Position numbers and translations under genes: made by a program. DNA of 48,127 nucleotides, taken from NCBI GenBank assembly GCA_020053595.1, contig JAGVMV010000004.1, positions 1 to 48,127 on the forward strand, in the 5' to 3' direction. Shown piece after piece: positions 31,028-39,004 of the stretch (its first letter is position 1; each line of letters starts with the position of its first letter). The notes beneath the pieces were generated by a model that was not told the DNA's origin, ran no database searches, and saw nothing but the letters and a program-made list of their open reading frames with translations. This DNA is from Thermoleophilia bacterium (GTDB lineage: Bacteria; Actinomycetota; Thermoleophilia; BMS3ABIN01).

Positions 31028-32014
31028 TCAGCTTCCGGTTTTCCGGCAATAAGACTCGATCATGATGCCCTGCCCCAGTTTCGGCGCTATTTTGGCGGCG
31101 GGCGCCACGATGGCCTTGCGGATGATTCGGTCAAGGGCCGAGGAAGGAAAAACCTTGCCACGGCGGTTTTCAATGCTGCGCTCGGTGACAAACACCGCTC
31201 CGTAGTGTAGCAGATGCTCCTGCCTGAAGCCATTGTTTTGCAGGAGTTTTTCCAAAGTTACCGGTGAGAAATGCCAAACGTGACGCGGCGCTTCGATGTT
31301 GAACCAGTGGGGTCCGAAATGACGTGCTTCCCAGCTGTCGATGTTATGGGTCTGGACCACCAACAGGCCTCCGTTGTTCAGGTGTTCACGGCAGCGGTCC
31401 AGGCAGGCGTTGGGATCGTCCAGATCCTCGATGACGCCGAACAAGGTGATGCAATCGTACCTGCCGCCCCAGTCGACTTCGTCCTCGGCGCCACCCCTGA
31501 CATCCAGCCCCAGCTCGTCGCGGGCGTAGGCGGCCACCTTCTCGTGGAGTTCGATGCCGCTGACCTCCCAGCCGCGGCGCTGCATGCCCAGCAGAAAATA
31601 GCCGTCGCCACAGCCGACATCGAGGAGCTTCCCCGGACGCTGGCGCCGGTTGATCTCGTTTATCTGGGCCGCGAAGCGGCCGATACGCTGCTCGGCCTGG
31701 GCGCGCTTGCGTCCCAGAGCCCAGTCGAAGAGCGGGTAAAGGTCGGTAAAGGACTGGCGGCGTTCATCAAAGGTCGGGCGCGGCGACATTCTCAGGGTGC
31801 CACAATCCGGACAGCGGACGATGCGGTAGGATTCCGTCGAACCCAGCAGGGTATCCCTGACCGTCCACATGGGACGCTGCAGGGCGCCGCCACAGACGGC
31901 GCAGTCGACCTGATGCTCGGCCTCTTCGAAAGTCGATAACAGCGCGTCACCAGAGGCGAATGCTTCTTTGCCGCCGCCGTTCGAATCGCCGATGATGATT
32001 TCGTTATCGCCCAT
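31028..32014 (-). CDS. SAM-dependent methyltransferase with N-terminal zinc ribbon, paralog 3
   Basis: This is a 328-residue protein. After an acidic leader the ribbon CAVCGG and VRCPDCGTLRMSPRPTF leads into the SAM fold with KLLDVGCGDGYFLLGM, GIELHEKV and YDCITLFGVIEDLDDP; HWFNIEAPRHVWHFSPVTLE matches the paralogs. The EH after the last acidic motif strand in the other two is ED here. I chose ATG 32014, four bases after the stop of the radical SAM copy 3 gene; the frame extends upstream but only as overlap. It is coupled to copy 3. Confidence 0.86.
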   Translation of the reverse strand: MGDNEIIIGDSNGGGKEAFASGDALLSTFEEAEHQVDCAVCGGALQRPMWTVRDTLLGSTESYRIVRCPDCGTLRMSPRPTFDERRQSFTDLYPLFDWALGRKRAQAEQRIGRFAAQINEINRRQRPGKLLDVGCGDGYFLLGMQRRGWEVSGIELHEKVAAYARDELGLDVRGGAEDEVDWGGRYDCITLFGVIEDLDDPNACLDRCREHLNNGGLLVVQTHNIDSWEARHFGPHWFNIEAPRHVWHFSPVTLEKLLQNNGFRQEHLLHYGAVFVTERSIENRRGKVFPSSALDRIIRKAIVAPAAKIAPKLGQGIMIESYCRKTGS

Positions 32015-32018
32015 GCCT

Positions 32019-33467
32019 CTACTTCCTGCCAGAACGCCGCTTTTTGAGCTGCCACTCAAGAGGAGCCCGGAAGTCACGGTTGCCGACCCGCCAGGCCGCC
32101 AGCTTGTGCATGGCGCGGTAGGCGTATCCCCTGGGGCCGCCTCCGGCCATCAGACGCTTGAGCTCGGGGCCCGGCGAAGCGAAGGGCATGTAGAAATCAA
32201 TAATCATGTCAACTTTTTCCTTGTAAACGGGGTCTACCCAGGGGGTGTGCAGTTCGGTAAGGTCGAAGTCGGCCCAGGCTTCCAGGGTTTCCGGTGGCCT
32301 GAAGCCGAGCCTGACGGCTTCCTGGTACATGGGCGCGCCCGGATAAGGGGCGAAGAAGAATCCGTGAACCTCGAAGTCCTCGTTGATGGCCTTGATACCC
32401 TCGATCATACGCAGGGTGGCCTCAATGTCCTTCTCCGGCTCACCAGGGAAACCGAACATGGTGGTAAAGCGGGTGATTATGCCGAGGTCATTGCAGATCC
32501 GCGACACGTGCAGGGTGTCATCCACGGTGGTCTGTTTGCCGATGTGCTCCAGCGCCTGCTGGGAACCGGACTCGGCGCCCAGCAACAGCCGCCGGCAACC
32601 GGCGTCGTAGACCAGCTGTCTCAGATCCTCGGGAAAATCGATGAACTGTTTGGTGCGCACGTCGGCGGCCCATTTGAGGTCGAGGCCGCGCTTGATGATT
32701 CCTTCGCAGATGGCCCGCACACGTTTCTTGCTGACAAAAAAATTGGTGTCGGCGAAGTCGACGGCGTTGATGCCGTAATCGTTGACCAGCCGCTCCAGGT
32801 CGTCCACCACCCGCTCGGGTGAGAAACCTACCCAGCCGCGACCATACATGGAAGTCTCGGCGCAAAAACCGCAACCGAAGGGACAGCCCTGGGAGGAGAA
32901 ATATTTCATCGACCGGCTGCCCAGATCGGGCACCATGTACTTCTCCATGTCGAGGATGCCGTAGGGCGTCGACGGGAACTGGTCGATATCCACCAGTTTC
33001 GGATGCCCGGTGATCACCGGCTTGCCGTCCTTCTTATAGCAAAGTCCGGTTATGCCTTCAACCGGCTGCCCATCCCGCAACCGCTTCGCCAGCTCCAGGG
33101 CCGGCAGCTGGCCCTGGCCGCGGATGACGTAATCGACATAGCTCTCCACCAGCGTCTGCTCCGGCAGCATGCTGGCATGATAGCCGCCCCAGACCACGGG
33201 GATGTCGGGATAGGCGTCCTTGATGGCCCGGGAAATGGCTACCGCGTCGCGTATCTGCCAGCCGGTCATCACCGACAGGCCGACGTAAAGCGAACCCCGC
33301 GCCTGCGAGAGGATGCGCGGTATATGCGGGTGGAAAGTACGTCCATCCAGCAGTTTTACATCGAAACCGTCTTCCAGCAACGGCGCCGCCACTGCCTGCA
33401 ACGGCAAAGGCGCCCAGACGTTGCTTTCGCGCTTCAGGCGCGGGAATACCAATGTTACCTTGCTCAA
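32019..33467 (-). CDS. Cobalamin-binding-type radical SAM protein, copy 3
   Basis: This 482-residue protein has the cobalamin-type Rossmann half (VTLVFPRLKRES, LLDGRTFHPHI, GLSVMTGWQI, VVWGGYHASMLPEQ). The radical SAM half has Cys195, Cys199, Cys202 (CPFGCGFC), FADTNFFVSKKRV and LLGAESGSQQALEHI. The tail contains APYPGAPMYQEA and FYMPFASPG. It starts at TTG 33467 behind GAGG with eight bases of spacing. It follows the lipoprotein gene by 28 bp and heads the third radical SAM-methyltransferase pair. Confidence 0.9.
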   Translation of the reverse strand: MSKVTLVFPRLKRESNVWAPLPLQAVAAPLLEDGFDVKLLDGRTFHPHIPRILSQARGSLYVGLSVMTGWQIRDAVAISRAIKDAYPDIPVVWGGYHASMLPEQTLVESYVDYVIRGQGQLPALELAKRLRDGQPVEGITGLCYKKDGKPVITGHPKLVDIDQFPSTPYGILDMEKYMVPDLGSRSMKYFSSQGCPFGCGFCAETSMYGRGWVGFSPERVVDDLERLVNDYGINAVDFADTNFFVSKKRVRAICEGIIKRGLDLKWAADVRTKQFIDFPEDLRQLVYDAGCRRLLLGAESGSQQALEHIGKQTTVDDTLHVSRICNDLGIITRFTTMFGFPGEPEKDIEATLRMIEGIKAINEDFEVHGFFFAPYPGAPMYQEAVRLGFRPPETLEAWADFDLTELHTPWVDPVYKEKVDMIIDFYMPFASPGPELKRLMAGGGPRGYAYRAMHKLAAWRVGNRDFRAPLEWQLKKRRSGRK

Positions 33468-33495
33468 TTAAACCGCCTCGTTCGATCGGGAAAAG

Positions 33496-35445
33496 CTATT
33501 GGAGTGAGCCTGTCTGGGACAATTTTCCCAGCCGATCCGGGACCGATCCCCGTTCCATGAGAAAACCGACAATCCCCTCTTCAATTCTACCCTGAACAAT
33601 GGAGAAATTGCGGCAGATGCTGTTGTTGCCAAACTCGTCATAATAGTAACGCTTGGAAATCTTGATCACGGGCCAGTCGGACATGGCTTCCGTATTGTCG
33701 ACGAAAATATGTTTCACTTCGCCGTTATCAATTCTATACCATAAGTGAACGCCGGCAGGCAATCCCGCGGAGCTCTGGTAGAGCTGCCCGGCCACATAAC
33801 GGATCACCGAACCCGACTCGATCGGCGGCAGCGCCTGGAAATCCTGGCTGAGCATCTCCTTGCCGCGCTTGATCAGCAGGATTTTAGGGAATTCGTCGCC
33901 CCACTCCGGGAAATAGCGGGCGGATACGGCGAACTGGGTTCCGCTCTCCGGGTTGCCAATCTCGAACAGGGATGCCGGACGGAAAGGCCGTTCACTGGAA
34001 AAATCAAACTCAACCTCGCCGGTCACCCAAAAGTCATCAGTAGTGTCAAGTCCGACATGAGTGTTGCTGATGCGTGCTTCTGGTTCCGGCCGCAGCGACC
34101 GGGAGGCGTGGGGAACACCCTCATCCTCGGCGCCCAGTTCCAGCGGCAGAATGGCGGGGATGCCGCTCTCCCCCAGGTCCAGGAAAGATGACTGGTCCAT
34201 GCCCACTTCGAACATCTCGTTCTCGCCATAGGAGCTGATCCCCCGGTAGACCCGGTATTTCACAGCCTGTGGGTCCCGGTCCCAGGAGACGACGATCTTG
34301 CGTTCCAGCCAGCCCGTTACCGCCCGGGTCTCGATGGAGGGCGGGCTCTCCCGCCCCTCTCCGTCCAGAGCGGTAACACGGTAGAAATAGGCTCGCTCGG
34401 GCTCAAGGTAAGAGCCCTGCAAAGAGGCCTGGCGCACCCAGATGTGTGGCACCTTCACCACCCCCAGACTGATGAACGCGCATATGATCACCGGTATTCC
34501 CAGCAGGAACGGCAACACCAGGTAACTCGCGTGTCGGCGCCTGTACCCGTAGTAGATAAAAGAAATGGTGGAAGCCAGGACGACAACTAAAAATACAGCC
34601 CCCAGGATGAAAATCTTGAACCAGATTCTGCCGTTGGCCAGGGTGCGCTCCGCGGCAAAGTTCATGGGGGTGGCGACCACAGCCCAGATGCAGTTGTCGC
34701 TGTCGCCATCAAAATACGGGGAGAAGAAATCCTTGGGCTCGGCCAGGAAGGCATCGAGTCTGCAGACACCGGTGAATGCTTCGGCGAAGATCTCGATGGT
34801 ATAGGCGCTGGTGCCGGACGGCAGTTCGTAGATGAAGCCACCGGTGCGTTGCCAACCGGGCGTGGCCAGCTCGAGAGAGCTTGACTGGCTGCCCAGCAGC
34901 GCGCCTTCAGCGTCGAAAGCCTTGAGGATTACCCGGATGCCACCTGTGGCGCTGCCCAGGACCTCGTGGTCAAAAGACAGCGTGCGTGTATCACCGGAGA
35001 CCACCGGGACCGGCTGCCTGAGTTCGGCAACGACACGGCTGGAGCCATCGCCGGTATACCTCAGTGACTTGCGGCCCGAGCTGGCGCCGGAGCCGTCGAT
35101 GAGCGCGCCCTGCCCCAGTTTCCAGCCGGCGCCCTCGAAGCTGGGGTCGGTTATCTCGTTGATGCCGCCCTTGTAGACCGCCAATCCCTCGCCGGGTTTT
35201 ATATGAGAAGAACCGCCGAGCTCCAGGGTATCGAAATAAAGCCGCTTGCCACGACTGTAAAGCAGCTGGTTCTGAAAATCGGCCAGCAGCTTGATGTCAG
35301 AAGGCTTTACGAGGGAGTTCTCATAATTCTCAACAGTGCCGTACTTTTTGGTACCGGAATCAGTGCCGCAAGCAGATACAAGCAGACAACCGCCAGCGGT
35401 TACAGCCGCAACCACAATATATAGCGCCATTCGACGAAACAGCAT
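33496..35445 (-). CDS. Membrane lipoprotein with carbohydrate-binding-like and fibronectin-type domains
   Basis: This is a 649-residue protein. The signal peptide ends in a lipobox (LLVSAC, Cys26). Residues about 95-245 look like a CenC-type carbohydrate-binding module (NEITDPSFEGAGWKLGQGALIDGSGASSGRKSLRYTGDGSS). Two hydrophobic helices follow (WFKIFILGAVFLVVVLASTI and LVLPFLLGIPVIICAFISL), then a fibronectin-III-like stretch (PERAYFYRVTALDGEGRESPPS) and a sheet-rich C-terminal domain resembling a second jelly roll. It has no catalytic motif that I recognise. Embedded between radical SAM genes, it may bind the glycan at the cell surface or hold the synthesis complex. Confidence 0.7.
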   Translation of the reverse strand: MLFRRMALYIVVAAVTAGGCLLVSACGTDSGTKKYGTVENYENSLVKPSDIKLLADFQNQLLYSRGKRLYFDTLELGGSSHIKPGEGLAVYKGGINEITDPSFEGAGWKLGQGALIDGSGASSGRKSLRYTGDGSSRVVAELRQPVPVVSGDTRTLSFDHEVLGSATGGIRVILKAFDAEGALLGSQSSSLELATPGWQRTGGFIYELPSGTSAYTIEIFAEAFTGVCRLDAFLAEPKDFFSPYFDGDSDNCIWAVVATPMNFAAERTLANGRIWFKIFILGAVFLVVVLASTISFIYYGYRRRHASYLVLPFLLGIPVIICAFISLGVVKVPHIWVRQASLQGSYLEPERAYFYRVTALDGEGRESPPSIETRAVTGWLERKIVVSWDRDPQAVKYRVYRGISSYGENEMFEVGMDQSSFLDLGESGIPAILPLELGAEDEGVPHASRSLRPEPEARISNTHVGLDTTDDFWVTGEVEFDFSSERPFRPASLFEIGNPESGTQFAVSARYFPEWGDEFPKILLIKRGKEMLSQDFQALPPIESGSVIRYVAGQLYQSSAGLPAGVHLWYRIDNGEVKHIFVDNTEAMSDWPVIKISKRYYYDEFGNNSICRNFSIVQGRIEEGIVGFLMERGSVPDRLGKLSQTGSLQ

Positions 35446-35566
35446 GATGAGCCCCCTTTAAATGCCTGAAGCGCCCCTGTTCAGTACCTGCCGGTAGAAA
35501 ATCGCTCAATGCTGAGATTCAGAAGCCACGTTGATGGCCGATCGACCAAACGTTCCTGAAGCCGCG

Positions 35567-37114
35567 TCAATAACCCCTGAGCGCGTCGATCTGCGAACCG
35601 ACCCGGCGAAAACGCCTGGTTTTGAACATCAATTTCATCAGCCGCCATTCGACTGGAAGACGGTAAAAGTTTAGCGCGCAACGAGCGGCCGCAAGCCAGT
35701 GAACCGGATACAGAATTAACTTCCATTTCATCATCCGCATTCGCTTGCGTATCTGCGCGTTGGGATAGGCGAAGAGGAAATAGAAGTTATTGCAGCGCTC
35801 GACCATGTCCCGGTCCCGGTCGCTGATCCAGGTTGTGCTGACGCTGGTGGACTCCCAGTCGGCCCAGTCCTCGGTCTTCTCCGGCATCTTCAGCTTCAGC
35901 CCCACGGCGATGTCAAAAATCGGTGTTCCCGGATACGGAGTCACATAGAAAGTGAGCGTCACCACTTCCGGATGAGCCTTGCGCATCGCCTTGATCAGCA
36001 TCAGTGTTTGCCAGATTTCGTCCTTGGCCTCAACCAGCTCCTGGGGGAACCCGACCATGAAGGCGTAGACCCCCTGAATGCCGGCCTCTTCGAGAATCCG
36101 GTTGGATTTGATGGCCTTTTCGCGGGAGGTCCGTTTGTCGATCAGATCGAGGATCGCCTGGGAGCCGGACTCGATGCCGATGGCGATCTGGGAACAGCCC
36201 GACCGGCTCATCAGCCGCGACATCTCCGGTTCGATCTTGACGGCCTGGTCGGCGCGGGCGGTGCCGCTCCAGGTAATCTTCAGCCGGCGTTCGAGCAGGC
36301 CATTGCACATGATCTCGACCCGCCGGCGGTCGTACATGAAATTGGCATCGGCGAAACTTACATGTTCCAGGTGGTAACGCCGGTCCAGCTCGGCGAGCTC
36401 GTCGACGATCCTGGCGCCGTTTCTTGCCTTCCAGGCGCCGAAGACCTTGGGTTCGACGCAAAAGGTGCACTTGTAGGGACAGCCCTGGCTGGAAATATAC
36501 TGTAGCGAACGGCGGCCCCCGTTCAGCTTGAAAAAACGCTCGATATCCAGCAACTCATAGGGAGCCCGCGGAAATTCGTCGACATCGGCCATCGGACGGC
36601 CGGGGTTCACGGTTACTTCGCCGTCGTCATTGCGGTAAATGACGCCGGCCACGCCTTCGAAGCCCCGCCCGGACTCCAGGCGCGAAACGATCTCCTGGAA
36701 AGTTCTTTCGCCCTGGCCTTTGACCACCGCGTCAACATAGTCCTCAGCCGCGCACTGCTCAGGCAGCAGGGAAGGATGATAACCACCCCAGACGATGGGC
36801 AGCTCCGGATAGCGTTGCTTCAAAAGACGCGAGTAATGGATGGACCGCTTGAGCTGGTAGCCGGTGATGGTGCTGATGCCCACGCAGAGGGCGCCATCGG
36901 CGGCTGCCATTACCGCTTTTTCCGGATCCTCGTGGAGCCGCTCGTCGATGAGCGCGGTCTGGTAACCCTCCGCGTACAACGGCGCCGCTACCGCCAGAAT
37001 CGAAAGCGGAATCTCGAGTGAATACCCCTCGTCTTCCAGAGGGTTCGGAAAGAGGAGCACGATTTTTGCTTTTTGCGGCTTTGATGCCGGTTCAGGCGAG
37101 GTGTTGTCTTTCAA
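35567..37114 (-). CDS. Cobalamin-binding-type radical SAM protein, copy 4
   Basis: This protein of about 515 residues has the Rossmann half KIVLLFPNPLEDEGYSLEIPLSIL, LIDERLHEDP, GISTITGYQL and VWGGYHPSLLPEQ. The radical SAM half has Cys212, Cys216, Cys219 (CPYKCTFC), FADANFMYDRRRV and IGIESGSQAILDLI, and the end is FRRVGSQIDALRGY. It is strongly similar to copy 5 right upstream in transcription, including that end. Homology begins near KAKIVLLFPNP, so the start is probably TTG 37114; the frame extends to 37321 but there only shadows the end of copy 5. Confidence 0.88.
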   Translation of the reverse strand: MKDNTSPEPASKPQKAKIVLLFPNPLEDEGYSLEIPLSILAVAAPLYAEGYQTALIDERLHEDPEKAVMAAADGALCVGISTITGYQLKRSIHYSRLLKQRYPELPIVWGGYHPSLLPEQCAAEDYVDAVVKGQGERTFQEIVSRLESGRGFEGVAGVIYRNDDGEVTVNPGRPMADVDEFPRAPYELLDIERFFKLNGGRRSLQYISSQGCPYKCTFCVEPKVFGAWKARNGARIVDELAELDRRYHLEHVSFADANFMYDRRRVEIMCNGLLERRLKITWSGTARADQAVKIEPEMSRLMSRSGCSQIAIGIESGSQAILDLIDKRTSREKAIKSNRILEEAGIQGVYAFMVGFPQELVEAKDEIWQTLMLIKAMRKAHPEVVTLTFYVTPYPGTPIFDIAVGLKLKMPEKTEDWADWESTSVSTTWISDRDRDMVERCNNFYFLFAYPNAQIRKRMRMMKWKLILYPVHWLAAARCALNFYRLPVEWRLMKLMFKTRRFRRVGSQIDALRGY

Positions 37115-37161
37115 GATCTCAGGAATGCCGGTTTGTTGGAAATGGCACGCGGAACCCGGTT

Positions 37162-38682
37162 CTAGTACCCGCGCAGTGCGTCTATCTGCGAGCTCATGCG
37201 GCGAAATTTCTTTACCCGGGTCAACATTTTGACCAGCCCCCACTCTACCGGCAGGCCGTAGTAATTGACCTTGCACCGCAATTTTGCCATCCAGTGCAGA
37301 GGATAGAGGATCGGTTTCCACTTGAGCTGATCCAGTCGCTTGCGGATCTGGCGATTTGGATAGGCGAACATAAAATAAAAGTTGTTGCAGCGGCCGGTGA
37401 GGTCCTTTTCTTCCTTGGTGATCCAGGTTGTGCTGACGCTGGTGGACTCCCAGTCGGCCCAGTCCTCGGTCTTCTCCGGCATCTTCAGATCCAGGGTCCT
37501 GGCCATGTCATAGATCGGCGTACCCGGGTACGGGGTCACGTAGAAGGTGACGGTCATCACTTCCGGGTGCACCCGGCGAAGGTTTTTGATCAGCATCAGG
37601 GTCTGCCAGATCTCGTTCTTTGATTCCGGCAGCTCCTTGGGAAAGCCAACCATGAAGGAATAGACACCCTGGATGCCCGCCTCCTGCAGAAGCTTGTTGG
37701 AGGCGATGGCTTTTTCCGTGGTGGTGTTCTTTTTGACAAAATCGAGGATCGAGGCCGAACCCGACTCCACGCCGATCTCGACCTTGTTGCAGCCGGCCAC
37801 CCGCATCAGCGGGAACATGTCGGGATCTATCTTGACCAGCTGGTCCGACCTGGCCGTCATCGTCCAGGTGATGTCGATCCCCCGCTCCAGCAGTAGATGG
37901 CACATTTTCTCAACCCGGTCAACGTCGACGGAAAAATTAGCGTCGGCGAAGCTGACATGCTTGACCTTGTACCGCCGGTACAGCTCCTCGATCTCGTTCA
38001 CCATCTTCTCGGCGCCGCGCCCGCTCCAGCCGCCGAATACCTTGGGCTCTACACAGAAAGTGCATTTCTGGGGACAACCCTGGCTGGAGCTGTATTGCAG
38101 TGCCTGGCGCCCCTTGTTCTTCTGGAAAAAACGCTCGATGTCGAGCAGCTCGTAGGGCGCTCTGGGGAAGTTGTCCACACTCTCCGGCAGGCGGTCGGGA
38201 TTGCTGACCACCTCACCATTTTCATTCCGGTAGGTGACGCCGTGGACGCCGTCGAAACTCCTGCCTTCCTCAAGGCGGGAGATGATTTCCTGGAACGTCC
38301 TCTCCCCCTGGCCCTTGACCACCGCGTCCACGTAGTCCTCGGAGGCCGTCTGCTCAGGCAACAGCGAAGGGTGGTAACCGCCCCAGACGATGGGCACCTC
38401 CGGATACCTTTCCTTCACCATCCGGGAGAAGTGAATAGCCTGCTTGAGTTGATGTCCGGTGATCGTGCTGACGCCGAAACAGATGGCGCCGTCGACGGCC
38501 TTGAGCAGATCCCCTTCGGGGTCGTCGTTCAGCCGCTCGTCTACAAGGATAACTTCGTAGCCATCGTCATGAAGAGGCGCGGCCACACTGAGAATAGAGA
38601 GGGGAATTTCAAGGGAGTAGCCTAACTCTCCCAAAGGGTTCGGAAATAGCAGGACAATTTTCGGTTTTCGCTGTTCGCCCAT
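37162..38682 (-). CDS. Cobalamin-binding-type radical SAM protein, copy 5
   Basis: This is a 506-residue protein closely similar to copy 4 over its full length: KIVLLFPNPLGELGYSLEI, VDERLNDDP, GVSTITGHQL, VWGGYHPSLLPEQ, ligands Cys203, Cys207, Cys210 (CPQKCTFC), FADANFSVDVDRV, IGVESGSASILDFV, and the identical last residues SQIDALRGY. I prefer ATG 38682 to the open frame reaching 38775, because the extra part has low third-position GC and no homology to copy 4. About 320 bp without a gene lies upstream, so a promoter for the radical SAM block may be here. Confidence 0.89.
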   Translation of the reverse strand: MGEQRKPKIVLLFPNPLGELGYSLEIPLSILSVAAPLHDDGYEVILVDERLNDDPEGDLLKAVDGAICFGVSTITGHQLKQAIHFSRMVKERYPEVPIVWGGYHPSLLPEQTASEDYVDAVVKGQGERTFQEIISRLEEGRSFDGVHGVTYRNENGEVVSNPDRLPESVDNFPRAPYELLDIERFFQKNKGRQALQYSSSQGCPQKCTFCVEPKVFGGWSGRGAEKMVNEIEELYRRYKVKHVSFADANFSVDVDRVEKMCHLLLERGIDITWTMTARSDQLVKIDPDMFPLMRVAGCNKVEIGVESGSASILDFVKKNTTTEKAIASNKLLQEAGIQGVYSFMVGFPKELPESKNEIWQTLMLIKNLRRVHPEVMTVTFYVTPYPGTPIYDMARTLDLKMPEKTEDWADWESTSVSTTWITKEEKDLTGRCNNFYFMFAYPNRQIRKRLDQLKWKPILYPLHWMAKLRCKVNYYGLPVEWGLVKMLTRVKKFRRMSSQIDALRGY

Positions 38683-39004
38683 CCTGAGGGGCTCCGCTGT
38701 ATTGTTCAATGTACCCGATATACCCTCGTTATTGATGGAACACTCCCTGAACAATCGCGTGATTGTATCATACATACCCCGGGTTACGCTTACTATGTCA
38801 TAAGAATAGTTAATCGCCGCAATTCCCGGAGCACGTCGGCATTTTGTGGAAAGATACGGCCCCCTGGATTAATTCGGCTTGCCGCAGGACAATCCTGCCA
38901 TTAGCTCAGCCGGGCAGGGCAGGCCGAGTCAGTTTCACTCAGCCGGCAAGGCCAAGCCGATGCCGTGATGAATGATAGTGATTCTACCAGAAGCGTGTAC
39001 CGTG
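38683..39004. other. Gene-free stretch, possible internal promoter of the cluster
   Basis: I see no gene here; the open frames have poor codon bias. The segment 38690-38820 is AT-richer than its surroundings and, on the minus strand, contains TATGATACAAT-like hexamers without a clear minus-35 box. It is the largest gap inside the 30-kb one-directional cluster. Confidence 0.4.

Noticed and set aside
37115-37321. N-terminal extension of radical SAM copy 4 to 37321
   Set aside because: It overlaps the end of copy 5 in another frame and shows no likeness to the paralog's N terminus.
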